A stretch of DNA of 41,224 nucleotides from Richelia sp. CSU_2_1 (GTDB taxonomy: Bacteria > Cyanobacteriota > Cyanobacteriia > Cyanobacteriales > Microcoleaceae): positions 1-41,224 of the forward strand of contig JAAUPF010000044.1 in assembly GCA_012034575.1 (NCBI GenBank), in the 5' to 3' direction. The notes beneath the pieces were generated by a model that saw nothing but the letters and a program-made list of their open reading frames with translations, was not told the DNA's origin and searched no databases. This document shows positions 14,051-23,675 of the stretch, piece by piece (position 1 is the first letter of the stretch; each line of letters begins with the position of its first letter). The position numbers and the translations under genes were made by a program.

Positions 14051-17000
14051 CTACAGTTTGATTCCGATAACTTGAGTATAAGCTCCCCGTGCTTGAGTGA
14101 CACCAATTGTACGCTGGGCTGATTGAATCATAGGTCGCCGCAAACTCACAACAATAAACTGGGCTTGTTCGGACTGTCGTTTTATCATTCTAGCTAATCG
14201 CTCCACGTTTGCCCCATCGAGGAACATATCTACTTCGTCAAAAGCGTAAAACGTAGATGGGCGGTAGCGTTGCAGCGCGAAAATAAAACTTAGTGCGGTT
14301 AAAGATTTTTCGCCTCCAGACATGGAAGCTAAACGCTGTACGGGTTTCCCCTTGGGGTGCGCGACAAGATTCAAGCCGCTGCTGAAGGGGTCTTCTTCGT
14401 CGTCTAGTTGCAGGTAGCCGTCTCCTTCAGAAAGTTCGGCAAAAATGGTTTGGAAGTTTTCGTTAACGGCATCGAAAGCTTCTTTAAATGCGCGCCGCCT
14501 GAGAGTGGTAAAGTTTTCGATTCTCAGCAACAGTTCCGTTCGTTCTCCTTCCAATGTTGTCAATTTTTGACTCAATTCTTGGAGTCTTTCTTGAGTGCGG
14601 TTGTACTCTTCCAAGGCTAGCATATTCACCGGTTCTAACGCTTGAATCCGTTTGGCGATCGACTTGACTTCTTGTTGCAATTCTGTCAAATTGATTTTTT
14701 CCATATTTTCGGGAAGCTGCGGCACCGGATCGGGCATTTCCGCGCGCTGAGTTGCTAATTTTTCGCGAACTTCTGTTAGTTGTTCCCGGCGTTCTTGCTG
14801 AGTTTCCTGAAGTTTTTGCTGTTCCCATTCTAGCTGTTGTTTGGCTAAATGTTTTTCTCTCAGTTGAGATTCCGCCCGATCGCGCTCGCCTTTTTGCAGG
14901 CCTAATTTTGATTCAATTTCTGCCAATTGGGCCTTAGCTGCGGCAATTTGCTGTTGTAATTCCAACTGCTGGGCAACTAATCGATCGATCGCCCCGACAC
15001 TGCTATGTTGCTGTACTTGCCATTCTGTCAATCTGTTGCTACTTTCGGTGATTTTCTCTTGCAAGCGCCCCGCTTGATTTTCCAAGTCTCCTTGGCGCTG
15101 CTGGACGCTTCTGAGAGCAGATTCTCGCTCTTGCAATTGAGCTTCTAGAGCGCGCAAACCTGATTGCATTTGCTGCCATTCGCTGTGACTGTTTGAGTCT
15201 TCTAACTGCGCTAATGTTTGGCGATATTGCTGCAATTGAGTTTCCTGGACGGGCAATTCTCGTTCGAGTAATTGCAATCTGTCCCGCGAATTAATTAATT
15301 CCTGAGTATTGCGAGAAATTTGCGATCGCACTTGTTCTTGCTGTCCTAGCAAGCTCTTATTTTCCACATCCAACTGTTCCAAACGCAACTGATGTTCGCG
15401 CAAATTTTGTTTCGCTTCCATCAATTCTTGACTGCGGGTTTTCACAGCAGTAGAGGCGAGTTCGATCGCGATTTTGCACCGCACTAAAATGCGATCGATT
15501 TCCTCCAATCTTTCGCGTAAAGCTGCGATCGTTCTTGCTTCCGCCTGCATTTCGCTAGCATCAACCGTACCGAAATGCAAGGTCGATCTGTTATTAGAAC
15601 TTCCCCCAGTCATCGCGCCGCTAGTTTCTAGAATTTCCCCATCTAAAGTCACGATGCGGTACTGTCCCAAATAGCGGCGGGCATCGGTAAGGTTGCTAAA
15701 CACAACAGTGCTGCCAAAAACATAGGCAAAAATTTCCTCATACCGCGCATCGCAGTCGATCAAATTTACAGCACAATCGACAAATCCGGCCGCTGCGCGC
15801 AAATTTCGATCGACCGTAAATCGCCCGCCCCTTATTTTATTCATCGGCAAAAACGTCATCCGGCCCGCCCGTTTTTGCTTCAAAAGTTCGATCGCCGCTG
15901 CCCCTACGCTGTCGTTTTCCACTACCATATTTCCCATGCGGGCACCCGCTGCAATTTCCAGGGCTAATTGATAGCGCGGTTCCACTCTTCCCAGTTGCGC
16001 GACTAACCCGCAAATCCCGCTAATCCCGCTTTGCACGACAATTTTTGCGGTAAACGTGCCTGTGGCTTCTTGCAATGCTTGAAACTCGACTTCTAACTTA
16101 TCTAATTTGCGCTGTCTTTCCCGCTGTTCTTCCAGCAAGCGAGTCTGAGTTTCTTGCTGCAACTTAAGTTCTGCTTCGGCTTCCGCTGCTATAATTTCCA
16201 GAGATGCTACTCGATCTTTGGCTTGTTTTTGAGTTTCTAAAAGTTGGGATTCCTGAGTTTTTTTAGTTGCAATTTCCTGTTCTAATATTTGAACAGATCG
16301 CTCTTGTTCTTGAATTTGACTTTGCAGGAGCTCAATTCTTTCTTTTACTGCTGCTTGTTCGGCGCGCTGCGGTTCCAAACTTTGCTGAATTATTTCTATT
16401 TGGTGGTGCAATTCTGTTTGCTGCTGCACCCAAGCTTCTGCACTTGAGGCGATCGTACTTGCTACTTCTCGATTTTCATCTAACACTTTTTGCGCTGCAT
16501 CGCGCTGTTCCTGCAAACTTCCTTGCTGGGAATTAACATAAGATATTTCAATCTCAATTTGCTCCAAACTTTGCTTGAATTGCCGGATTTCTTGCTCGGT
16601 TTGTGCTATACTTGCAGCTAATTGTCCGGCAGTTGCTTCTAAATCTTGCTTGCGATTTTGCAACTGCCGCTGTTCCGCTTCCCGTTCGGCAATCGTCGAT
16701 TGCAAAGCCAATAATTCCGATTCTCCCAAAGCTTTAACTCTAGCATTCAGCGCGTCGAGTTCGGCGGCGGCTGCGTCAATTTGAGTGTTGACAGCTTGCA
16801 ATTGTTCGGTAAGATTGGTAGAAGTGCGATCGCCCGCTTCAATTTGTTCGCGCAGCTTCCATTCCTGCTTTTGCAATTGTTGGAATTTCAGCACGGCTTC
16901 CCACTGCGACTTTTCTTGAAATTCCGCCCGCAACTTTTGATATTTTTCTGCTTTCGTGCGGTCTGAAGCCAATCTATCCCGCTGAGAAATCAACTCTTTT

Positions 17001-17923
17001 TCGACAATTCTGCTGCGTTCTTCAACTTCCTTAACTTCATCCAGTTTCTGCCTAGCTAAAGTAATTTTACGATCGAACTGCGCCACCCCCGCCAACTCAT
17101 CAATGATTTCGCGGCGTTCCTTAGAATTCATCGAAATAATGCTAGTAACGTCCCCTTGCAGCACGACGTTATAACCTTCTGGATAAATCCGCAAGCGGTT
17201 GAGTTGTTCGTGCAGTTGAGTCAGCGTGCAAGCTTCACCGTTGATGTAATAATTTGAAGTGTAAGTACCTTGGCGAGTTACCCGCAATTTCCGAGTCACG
17301 CTCCACTCGGACGATTTTGGATTTTGGATTTTGGATTTTCGATTGGTAGCAGATTGTTGAGTTTCAGCAATTTCGATGTCGGCGATTTCTGCTGCTGATA
17401 ATTCAGACGATTTTAGATTTTGGATTGCGGAATCGGGCAATTTTTGATTTTTGCTTTTTGATTTGCGATTTTTTGCGGGAGATTGTCCGTTATTCTCAGT
17501 TTCTGCGATTTCAAGTTCAATATTATCGGTGTCTGCTTCCGATAAATCGGGCGATGCGAGATTGGTAGTAGAGTCTGAAGTTTCTGCGGCAAGTTCTAGA
17601 TTTTCGACTGCTTCCAAAGATATTGCTTCATCATCATCCTCAAACCATTCATCGCCGACACCTTCGAGAGCGAAAGTTGCGGTAACGCTAGCTTCGATCG
17701 TACCGCGTTTGTTTTGAGCGCTGTTCACCAAATCCGGCAATCTTTCAGCCCGCATCCCCTTAGAAGTCGAAAGTCCCAGACAAAACAGCAAAGCATCGAG
17801 GATATTCGATTTCCCGGAACCGTTGGGGCCCGAAACCACGGTAAAACCCGGCAGCAGAGGAATAGCCGTCGTGCCGCCAAAAGATTTAAAGTTAGTTAGT
17901 TCGATCCGCTTGATGTGAACCAT
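14051..17923 (-). CDS. smc: Chromosome segregation ATPase SMC
   Basis: A 1290-residue SMC, which acts as a dimer with ScpA/ScpB in chromosome organisation. The Walker A GPNGSGKSN is at 32-40, followed by long coiled coils and a hinge around SGISGICGLVAQLG and GGRFTVDRNLRAAAGFVDCAV. The C-terminal head has the signature SGGEKS at 1202-1207 and Walker B with DEVDMFLDG at 1229-1237. It is somewhat longer than usual because of an inserted, low-complexity stretch (about residues 91-207) in the N-terminal head. The insertion is acidic and then contains NRKSKSKNQK and NRKSKIQNPK, encoded by TTTTGGATT-type repeats also seen just upstream of the gene. The conserved domain resumes at WSVTRKLRVTRQG. Confidence 0.95.
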   Translation of the reverse strand: MVHIKRIELTNFKSFGGTTAIPLLPGFTVVSGPNGSGKSNILDALLFCLGLSTSKGMRAERLPDLVNSAQNKRGTIEASVTATFALEGVGDEWFEDDDEAISLEAVENLELAAETSDSTTNLASPDLSEADTDNIELEIAETENNGQSPAKNRKSKSKNQKLPDSAIQNLKSSELSAAEIADIEIAETQQSATNRKSKIQNPKSSEWSVTRKLRVTRQGTYTSNYYINGEACTLTQLHEQLNRLRIYPEGYNVVLQGDVTSIISMNSKERREIIDELAGVAQFDRKITLARQKLDEVKEVEERSRIVEKELISQRDRLASDRTKAEKYQKLRAEFQEKSQWEAVLKFQQLQKQEWKLREQIEAGDRTSTNLTEQLQAVNTQIDAAAAELDALNARVKALGESELLALQSTIAEREAEQRQLQNRKQDLEATAGQLAASIAQTEQEIRQFKQSLEQIEIEISYVNSQQGSLQEQRDAAQKVLDENREVASTIASSAEAWVQQQTELHHQIEIIQQSLEPQRAEQAAVKERIELLQSQIQEQERSVQILEQEIATKKTQESQLLETQKQAKDRVASLEIIAAEAEAELKLQQETQTRLLEEQRERQRKLDKLEVEFQALQEATGTFTAKIVVQSGISGICGLVAQLGRVEPRYQLALEIAAGARMGNMVVENDSVGAAAIELLKQKRAGRMTFLPMNKIRGGRFTVDRNLRAAAGFVDCAVNLIDCDARYEEIFAYVFGSTVVFSNLTDARRYLGQYRIVTLDGEILETSGAMTGGSSNNRSTLHFGTVDASEMQAEARTIAALRERLEEIDRILVRCKIAIELASTAVKTRSQELMEAKQNLREHQLRLEQLDVENKSLLGQQEQVRSQISRNTQELINSRDRLQLLERELPVQETQLQQYRQTLAQLEDSNSHSEWQQMQSGLRALEAQLQERESALRSVQQRQGDLENQAGRLQEKITESSNRLTEWQVQQHSSVGAIDRLVAQQLELQQQIAAAKAQLAEIESKLGLQKGERDRAESQLREKHLAKQQLEWEQQKLQETQQERREQLTEVREKLATQRAEMPDPVPQLPENMEKINLTELQQEVKSIAKRIQALEPVNMLALEEYNRTQERLQELSQKLTTLEGERTELLLRIENFTTLRRRAFKEAFDAVNENFQTIFAELSEGDGYLQLDDEEDPFSSGLNLVAHPKGKPVQRLASMSGGEKSLTALSFIFALQRYRPSTFYAFDEVDMFLDGANVERLARMIKRQSEQAQFIVVSLRRPMIQSAQRTIGVTQARGAYTQVIGIKL
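17303..17653 (-). repeat. Repeat-derived insertion within smc
   Basis: This is the part of smc coding for residues 91-207. On the plus strand it contains runs such as GATTTTGGATTTTGGATTTT (17313-17335) and related motifs at 17410-17475. They match the TTTTGGATTTTAGATT units of the intergenic tract at 17952-18100. The rest of the insertion is low-complexity acidic coding sequence. Confidence 0.7.
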
Positions 17924-18559
17924 GTGCTGCGACTAGCTTCGGCCGGAGGGACAATCGATTTTAGATTTTGGATTTTAGATTGGGGATTGGGGGATTATCG
18001 ATTTTGGATTTTAGATTTTAGATTGGGGATTGGCGATTTTAGATTTTGGATTTTAGATTTTAGATTGGAGATTGGGGATTGACGATTTTCGATTTTATAT
18101 TTGAGCAAGCGAGCCTGCGAATCAATCTGTCAGCCGTTTCTCACCCCAGACCGAATTGCTTTCGGTTATTTTTCACACGTTAGCACAGACACACAGGGTG
18201 ATGACTAATGTATCAACTTTAGCAACCCCCGATCGAGCCACCATCGGGATTTGAGGTTTGAGATTTGAGAAAGAGACACGAATCTGGGGGCTTGTATCCC
18301 GACAGCAGACTCGCGCACCAGTCAAGCCATAACATCTCGCGCCCAACCCGCAGCCAGAAACAAACTGTTAATTTCGATACATTCAATTCAATTTCAACCG
18401 ATCGCGAGCATTCGATCGATCGAGCTTGAAAGCCTTACTGTCACTGTATTTAGCAAACTTAACTGCTGAAAGAGTTTGCATCCCCCCCTAGACATATAAA
18501 AACTTTCCGGTAAAATCGAAACCAAAATTAATAATCTATAAAAGTAACAACACAAAATT
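17924..18559. other. Divergent smc-murA spacer with TTTTGGATTTTAGATT repeats
   Basis: The first part (17952-18103) is built of TTTTGGATTTTAGATT and GATTGGGGATT units. The remaining 450 bp are ordinary non-coding sequence. They should hold the smc and murA promoters and a long murA leader. TAAAA/TATAAA-like boxes occur near 18495-18545, but no confident pair can be named. A minus-strand open frame overlapping the start of murA is a shadow. No RNA gene was recognised. Confidence 0.6.
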
Positions 18560-19948
18560 ATGGAGGGCAAAGCCATTACACCAGCTCCGAACGCATCCAC
18601 TAAGTCAGCTTCACCCGAAAGCGACCGAGAAGTATTGAAAATTTGGGGGGGCCACTCCCTCAAAGGACAGGTCAAAATCAGCGGTGCCAAAAACTCAGCT
18701 TTAGTAGTGATGGCAGGAACGCTGCTGTGTCCGGACGATTGCCGGCTGCGAAATGTTCCTTCCCTAGTCGATATCGCCGGCATGGCTCAAATTTTGGCGG
18801 CGGTGGGAGTCAAAATCGAACAGAATGGCGATGTTTTAGACATTAACGCCAGGAATATCCTGGATACTCAAGCCCCCTACGAATTAGTCAGCCAACTGCG
18901 GGCCAGTTTCTTTATTATCGGGCCGCTGCTAGCGCGTTTGGGATTTGCGAAAGTGCCTTTGCCCGGAGGGTGTGCCATCGGAGCCCGGCCTGTGGAACTC
19001 CACGTTAGAGGCTTGCAAGCCCTCGGTGCCGAAGTCCACATCGACCACGGAACGGTACACGCCTATGTTAAAGGGCCGAACCGCCGCTTGAAGGGAGCTA
19101 AAATTTATCTCGATTATCCTAGTGTCGGGGCTACGGAAACTTTGATGATGGCGGCAACCCTGGCGGATGGGGAAACTATTATCGAAAATGCCGCCCAAGA
19201 ACCGGAAGTTGTGGATTTGGCGAACTTCTGTTGCGCGATGGGAGCAAAAATTCAAGGTGCCGGTACGAATACGATCGTAATTTCGGGAGTGCGGCAACTG
19301 CATTCTGTAGACTATCCGATTATTCCCGATCGCATCGAAGCGGGTACATTTTTAATAGCAGGTGCGATCGCTCGTTCTGAAATCAGTTTGGCACCAGTCA
19401 TTCCCGACCATTTGACCGCAGTAATTGCTAAGTTGCAGGCAATTGGAGCCAAAATTATTGTCGAAGCGCCGGACATCGTGCGCATAGTTCCCGCCTACCG
19501 ACACGGTGCTACAGATATCGAAACTTTGCCTTATCCCGGTTTTCCTACAGATATGCAAGCTTTGTTTATGGCTTTGCTGACGCTGAGTGAAGGGGACAGC
19601 TTGATTAAGGAAACCGTGTTTGAGAATCGCTTGCGCCACGTAGCGGAACTCAATCGCATGGGTGCAGATATTCGGGTGAAAGGTAATGTCGCGGTGGTGC
19701 GGGGCGTGGCGAGACTGTCGGGCGCGCCGGTCATGCCTACGGATTTGCGGGCTTCGGCAGCTTTGGTGCTGGCGGGACTGGCAGCAGATGGCGTCACTAC
19801 GATTAATAGTTTGCAGCATTTAGACCGCGGTTACGAACAGTTAGAGGTGAAGCTGCAAAAATTGGGTGCTAAATTGCTGCGGGTAAAAGCGTCAGAAGCA
19901 GCTAATGCTGAGCTTCCTGTCGAAATCGGGCGATCGGGTTTACATTAA
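18560..19948 (+). CDS. murA: UDP-N-acetylglucosamine 1-carboxyvinyltransferase MurA
   Basis: A 462-residue enzyme of the first committed step of peptidoglycan synthesis, transferring enolpyruvate from PEP to UDP-GlcNAc in the cytoplasm. It has SGAKNSAL (Lys44-Asn45) and the catalytic loop [14 protein letters not shown], whose Cys138 is the fosfomycin-sensitive cysteine. Other family motifs are [15 protein letters not shown] and the C-terminal [13 protein letters not shown]. About 25 polar residues extend the N-terminus before the conserved core. The stop codon runs straight into a GAAGGAA tract. There is no obvious Shine-Dalgarno before the ATG, as is common in cyanobacteria. Confidence 0.97.
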   Translation: MEGKAITPAPNASTKSASPESDREVLKIWGGHSLKGQVKISGAKNSALVVMAGTLLCPDDCRLRNVPSLVDIAGMAQILAAVGVKIEQNGDVLDINARNILDTQAPYELVSQLRASFFIIGPLLARLGFAKVPLPGGCAIGARPVELHVRGLQALGAEVHIDHGTVHAYVKGPNRRLKGAKIYLDYPSVGATETLMMAATLADGETIIENAAQEPEVVDLANFCCAMGAKIQGAGTNTIVISGVRQLHSVDYPIIPDRIEAGTFLIAGAIARSEISLAPVIPDHLTAVIAKLQAIGAKIIVEAPDIVRIVPAYRHGATDIETLPYPGFPTDMQALFMALLTLSEGDSLIKETVFENRLRHVAELNRMGADIRVKGNVAVVRGVARLSGAPVMPTDLRASAALVLAGLAADGVTTINSLQHLDRGYEQLEVKLQKLGAKLLRVKASEAANAELPVEIGRSGLH

Positions 19949-20116
19949 GAAGGAAGAAGGAAGAAGGAAGAAGGAAGAGGGAAGAGGGAAGAAGGAAGAA
20001 GGAAGAGGGAAGAGGGAAGAAGGAAGAAAAGGATTAATTCCCAATTCCCAATTCCCAATTCCCAATTCCCAATTCCCAATTCCCATGTCAACTGTCAACT
20101 GTCCACTGTCAACTAA
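19949..20116. repeat. Compound tandem repeats: GAAGGAA, AATTCCC and TCAACTG heptamers
   Basis: Three types of tandem repeat lie end to end: a purine GAAGGAA/GAAGAGG tract (19949-20034), about seven copies of AATTCCC (20036-20085), and several TCAACTG or TCCACTG units (20090-20116). They fill the whole spacer between murA and the M48 protease. They fit the STRR heptanucleotide repeats known from filamentous cyanobacteria. Confidence 0.9.
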
Positions 20117-20121
20117 AAAAA

Positions 20122-20994
20122 ATGCCGAACATACCGCTAATTGGTTTGAAAGCGGATCGATTTCGCCACCCGCTGGACCTCGAAGCTACAAATACTCTCA
20201 AACAACTGCCGGGTCTGGATTTGATGGTGCGGCAGTTGCTGGGACAAATTGGCGAACAATTTTTCATGCTGGAAAATCTGGCATCTAGCGTCCAAGTGGG
20301 CGAGAATCAACTGCCCCACCTGCATCACTTGCTGTTGGATGCTTGCAAAACTCTGGATTTGGAACCGCCCCAGCTTTACGTGCGCCAGCATCCGATGCCG
20401 AATGCTTACACTTTTGCGATGCGGGGGCGGCAGCCTTTTGTGGTGGTGCACACTTCTCTCATCGATTTGCTGACGGATGCTGAAATTCAGGCGGTAATCG
20501 GTCACGAGTTGGGGCATTTGAAGTGCGAACACGGAGTTTATTTGACTCTGGCTAATTTAATCGTGCTGGCGGCAGGCCAAGTTTCGCCTTGGGGAACTCT
20601 GTTGGTGCAGGGCTTGCAGGCGCAAATTTTGGAATGGTTGCGCTGTGCGGAATTTACGTGCGATCGAGCTGCTTTGCTTGCTACTCAAGATCCGAAAGTG
20701 GTAGCATCGGTGTTGATGAAACTGGCCGGAGGTTCGCCAACTTTAGCTCCCAAGCTGAATGTAGATGCGTTTTTGGCGCAAGCGCGGACTTACGATGATA
20801 TCAGCACTTCTCAGTTGGGTGAAATGCTCAAACAAGCTCAAACAGCGCAGTTGAGCCATCCGGTGCCAGTTTTGCGGGCTAGAGAAATAGATCGATGGGC
20901 GAGTTCAAAAGATTATGAATCTCTACTTGTGCAAAGTCGATCGGCGTGTTATGATGGTAAAGCCAACCGCAAGGGCGGGTGGCGAAATTGGTAG
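20122..20994 (+). CDS. M48-family zinc metalloprotease
   Basis: A 290-residue peptidase of the HtpX/Ste24 superfamily. The zinc site is HELGH at 128-132, and the likely third ligand is Glu177 in [14 protein letters not shown] moderately hydrophobic segment after the active site ([13 protein letters not shown], about 141-153) could associate with the membrane; there are no clear N-terminal helices. Such proteases are linked to protein quality control in cyanobacteria, with unknown substrates here. The 3' end is odd: the last seven codons run into the tRNA-Leu gene, overlapping it by 22 nt, so mRNA and tRNA processing compete for that sequence. The start ATG at 20122 follows an A run with no Shine-Dalgarno. 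Confidence 0.88.
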   Translation: MPNIPLIGLKADRFRHPLDLEATNTLKQLPGLDLMVRQLLGQIGEQFFMLENLASSVQVGENQLPHLHHLLLDACKTLDLEPPQLYVRQHPMPNAYTFAMRGRQPFVVVHTSLIDLLTDAEIQAVIGHELGHLKCEHGVYLTLANLIVLAAGQVSPWGTLLVQGLQAQILEWLRCAEFTCDRAALLATQDPKVVASVLMKLAGGSPTLAPKLNVDAFLAQARTYDDISTSQLGEMLKQAQTAQLSHPVPVLRAREIDRWASSKDYESLLVQSRSACYDGKANRKGGWRNW

Positions 20995-21054
20995 ACGCAT
21001 CAGACTCAAAATCTGACACCGAAAGGTATGAGAGTTCGATTCTCTCCCCGCCCA
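20973..21054 (+). tRNA. tRNA-Leu (anticodon CAA)
   Basis: A complete cloverleaf. The acceptor stem is GGGCGGG (20973-20979) with CCCGCCC (21047-21053), discriminator A at 21054. The anticodon stem is TCAGA/TCTGA with loop CTCAAAA, anticodon CAA at 21007-21009, reading UUG. The T arm is GAGAG-TTCGATT-CTCTC (21030-21046). A short variable arm is consistent with Leu class II. CCA is not encoded. It overlaps the end of the upstream protease gene and is followed by a strong terminator. Confidence 0.97.
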
Positions 21055-21079
21055 CTCCTAGAAAAGCTTGATAGCTTAA

Positions 21080-21118
21080 GGGTTCCCGGTACAACACCGG
21101 GAACCCTAATTTATTTTT
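21080..21118 (+). terminator. Rho-independent terminator after tRNA-Leu
   Basis: A perfect 11-bp stem, GGGTTCCCGGT (21080-21090) and ACCGGGAACCC (21096-21106), with loop ACAAC, followed by TAATTTATTTTT. It ends the protease/tRNA transcript. Confidence 0.9.
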
Positions 21119-21141
21119 AAATTATTATACTTATAGTATGT

Positions 21142-21172
21142 GTTGGGTTCACTTCGTTCAACCCAATCTACA
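21142..21172. repeat. TTGGGTT palindrome
   Basis: GTTGGGTTCACTTCG continues to TTCAACCCAA, forming a stem TTGGGTT/AACCCAA. Hairpins of this kind recur between genes in cyanobacteria. No function can be assigned. Confidence 0.5.
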
Positions 21173-21279
21173 GAAGGGATTGAGAGGGAAATTTAAGCGC
21201 GATCGCGAACGAGAAGTTTAGAAGTTATATGTTGCTATAGTGATTTGATATCGTTTGCGGCTGTATCGGCAGGATTTAA

Positions 21280-21320
21280 CCGCAGAGAACGCAGAGGGCG
21301 CAGAGAGAGAGAAGAGAGAG
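21280..21320. repeat. AACCGCAGAG...GGGCGCAGAG dispersed repeat
   Basis: AACCGCAGAGAACGCAGAGG and GCGCAGAGAGAG form a tandem of CGCAGAGGG-like units. Copies in either orientation lie at 23780-23808, 25760-25788, 26846-26875 and, diverged, at 28878-28918. This copy ends directly at the start codon of the next gene, so it may supply its purine-rich ribosome binding region. Confidence 0.8.
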
Positions 21321-23606
21321 ATGAATAATTCCGATGCTACCGGATTTGATATGAGTTATTTTAAATTATCTCGAAAAGTTGCGATCGACTGTTGTTTCCT
21401 GCTGTTACTCGTTCTCGTAATAGTTGCGGTAACTTCACTTTACGTATCTAGCGAACGTACTTTTTATTGGTGGGATTACGCGGGCTACAATACCGCTACG
21501 GTGAATACAGCTAATTTATTTCGAGATGCACCGGCAAAGGCTTGGCGCGAAGTTATCGAATCCCTTGCTAAGGAAAAAAATTTACTGATTTCTTTGCCTC
21601 TAATACCGTTTATTCTGTTATTCGGCGAATCGCGGCTGAGTTACATTCTTGGTGTTTCGCTGATTTACGTGCTGCCATTTCGCTTGTTGTTGGGGGCGAT
21701 TGCTGCAAGATTAATTTTAGTCGATCCGCAACGGGTATTTTGGTCAACGGTATTTTTGAGTTTGTTGATTCCCATGAGTTGGATACCGACTTTGCGGGGT
21801 TATTTGGATACTGGCGGTTGCGTGTTTGTCGCTTTGGCAATTTTGGTTTATGTGGGGGATGTCAGGCTGAAAAGTTGGTGGCGAATTCCGTTAATTGGAT
21901 TTTTGCTGGCGGGGGCGATTTTGTTGCGGCGGCATTTTGCTTACAGCGCGATCGCATTTTTTGGTGCGGCCACTTTGCAGGTTATTATAGATTTTATTAT
22001 ACATTATCTGCGTAGGAACAAGGCAATGCTGCATCCCTACCAATCGTGCGGAAATGAGGAAATATCTCGTTTTTATCCGCAATCGGGGTATAGAGAAATG
22101 TCTCGTCCTTACCCGCAATCTGAGGATACGGCAGTGCCGTATCCCTACAGGAAATATTTATGGGAATTTGGTGTAAAATTTGGTGTAAAATTGAGCGCGA
22201 TCGCGGCAATTAGTTTTACTATTTTAATGTTGGTGGCGGGAGATTTTACGCGCAGTGCCGTGACGGTGAATTACCGCGATTTGTATGCGGCTTGGAGTTT
22301 GCCTTTGGGCGATATTTTAAATCGTTATGCGGGTTTTTACGGTTTGGGAACTTGGCTGTTAGTTGCTGTCGGTTTTTCTGCAGGTATTGCAACTGGGATG
22401 CTGGCGTTAGATGCTGCTATTTTTGTTGTGCTGTTTGGAATTTTGTCGCTGATATTGTGGCTGGTTGTCTTGCGTTACGGCTATTTGCACTATACGATTC
22501 ATATCACGCCGATCGTACTTTTGGGACTCTCTGCTTTTTTCTGGACGAGTTGGCTGAAACTTCGGGGAAAAGTTCGCTATTTAATGTTGGGCGTGGCGGG
22601 TTTTTACTTAATCGTAAATGTCGCAGTCGGGTTAATTCCCGTAAAATTGGATTTGTCAAAATTGTTTGCGACTAATTTTGGGCCGTTAGTGCGATCGGAC
22701 TACAGCGAAATGCTAAAATTAGTAGAGTTTCTGCGAAAACTAGCACCAAACCAAGAACCGATTTATATTGCAGGCGCTTCCAACAATTTTAATGCGAATA
22801 TTCTCAGACAAGCGAATCGCAAAATCAATCCTCCCGAGGATTGGTGGAAATTAAATGCGATTGGGAGGCCGCAAATTGACTCGCGCGATACTTACCCGCT
22901 ACCTGAGTTGTTGCAGGCGCAATATGCGGTAGTTGCCGTTCCTTTTCAGCAGGTATTGCCGGGGGACGAACAAGTTTTGCGATCGGGCGAGCAAGATGTT
23001 GTTAAAGTTGTTTATGATGCTTTCACTCAAAATTGGGAAATCGCGTGGGATTTCCAGTTGCTGCCGGAACAGTTTAAGTTAGAAAATAACGTGACTGTCA
23101 GCATTTACCGGAGAATTCGCCCGACTTCGATAGAGGTAGCAGTAAAAACATTGGCAGCAATGCAGCGGCAAATAGTCGATCGACCGGGAACTCAGTTAGA
23201 TTGGATTAGTTTGCAGCAATCTGTTTATACCAGTCAGAATTATTCGGTGATTCGAGCAGCGGATAACTTATATAATATTGTAACTGAGCCGATTAAAAAT
23301 AGCAAGCAACTCGCTACATCTTTTCTGTATTTAGGTGCGATTTCCGAGAAAGCGCGAGTTACGGGAAAACTCAATTTACCAAACCAAGAATGTCCGGGAG
23401 TTTTGCTGCGGTTGACTTTGTGGAACGATCGAGGTAAATCGATCGACTCGGCCGAGATGGTTTACAGTAAAATAAGTGCGATCGATTTAAATCTCTTAGT
23501 GGAGGGGAAAAATCCCAGTTACCTGCTGCTGGAAGTATTGAGTAGTAGCAAACAAGATTTAACAGATCGATGCCGGTTGGAGATTGACAATTTAGCTGTA
23601 CGATAA
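21321..23606 (+). CDS. Polytopic membrane protein, putative GT-C-type glycosyltransferase
   Basis: A 761-residue protein. An N-terminal helix (about 19-41) precedes an outer loop with TFYWWDYAGYN, whose aromatic-plus-acid pattern is typical of GT-C lipid-phosphate-sugar transferases. About ten further helices follow, then a soluble C-terminal part of some 280 residues. The frame is open upstream to 21255, but that part only translates a dispersed repeat, so ATG 21321 is chosen. A segment (DNA 22012-22148) between two helices, coding roughly NKAMLHPY through DTAVPYPY, is derived from palindromic repeats and probably forms a cytoplasmic loop. It is followed by a second large membrane protein of similar build. 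The substrate is unknown; the nearby GT2 and rml genes suggest a surface glycan. Confidence 0.65.
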   Translation: MNNSDATGFDMSYFKLSRKVAIDCCFLLLLVLVIVAVTSLYVSSERTFYWWDYAGYNTATVNTANLFRDAPAKAWREVIESLAKEKNLLISLPLIPFILLFGESRLSYILGVSLIYVLPFRLLLGAIAARLILVDPQRVFWSTVFLSLLIPMSWIPTLRGYLDTGGCVFVALAILVYVGDVRLKSWWRIPLIGFLLAGAILLRRHFAYSAIAFFGAATLQVIIDFIIHYLRRNKAMLHPYQSCGNEEISRFYPQSGYREMSRPYPQSEDTAVPYPYRKYLWEFGVKFGVKLSAIAAISFTILMLVAGDFTRSAVTVNYRDLYAAWSLPLGDILNRYAGFYGLGTWLLVAVGFSAGIATGMLALDAAIFVVLFGILSLILWLVVLRYGYLHYTIHITPIVLLGLSAFFWTSWLKLRGKVRYLMLGVAGFYLIVNVAVGLIPVKLDLSKLFATNFGPLVRSDYSEMLKLVEFLRKLAPNQEPIYIAGASNNFNANILRQANRKINPPEDWWKLNAIGRPQIDSRDTYPLPELLQAQYAVVAVPFQQVLPGDEQVLRSGEQDVVKVVYDAFTQNWEIAWDFQLLPEQFKLENNVTVSIYRRIRPTSIEVAVKTLAAMQRQIVDRPGTQLDWISLQQSVYTSQNYSVIRAADNLYNIVTEPIKNSKQLATSFLYLGAISEKARVTGKLNLPNQECPGVLLRLTLWNDRGKSIDSAEMVYSKISAIDLNLLVEGKNPSYLLLEVLSSSKQDLTDRCRLEIDNLAVR
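22012..22148. repeat. Palindromic repeat cluster inserted in frame in the membrane-protein gene
   Basis: Three palindromic units lie in the coding sequence: a degenerate one (22012-22040, GTAGGAACAAGGCA to GCATCCCTAC), a middle part with GCGGAAATGAGG and CTCGTTTTTATCCGC arms, and a terminal GGATACGGCA / TGCCGTATCC (22124-22145). The last is a variant of the intergenic GGGACACGGCA palindrome. The encoded peptide repeats itself (ISRFYPQSG and MSRPYPQSE). Confidence 0.75.
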
Positions 23607-23675
23607 TTTTAAATAAGATCGGGTCGATCGCAATCTTAAGATAAACAGAGGTACATTGAGATTTGTCGTTGGGAG

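Noticed and set aside
18394-18783. Minus-strand open frame overlapping the start of murA
   Set aside because: It is a shadow of the murA coding region and spacer.
21255-21320. Extended start of the first glycan membrane protein
   Set aside because: It would translate the dispersed CGCAGAGGG repeat (ENAEGAEREKRE); the ATG at 21321 leads straight into the normal N-terminus.
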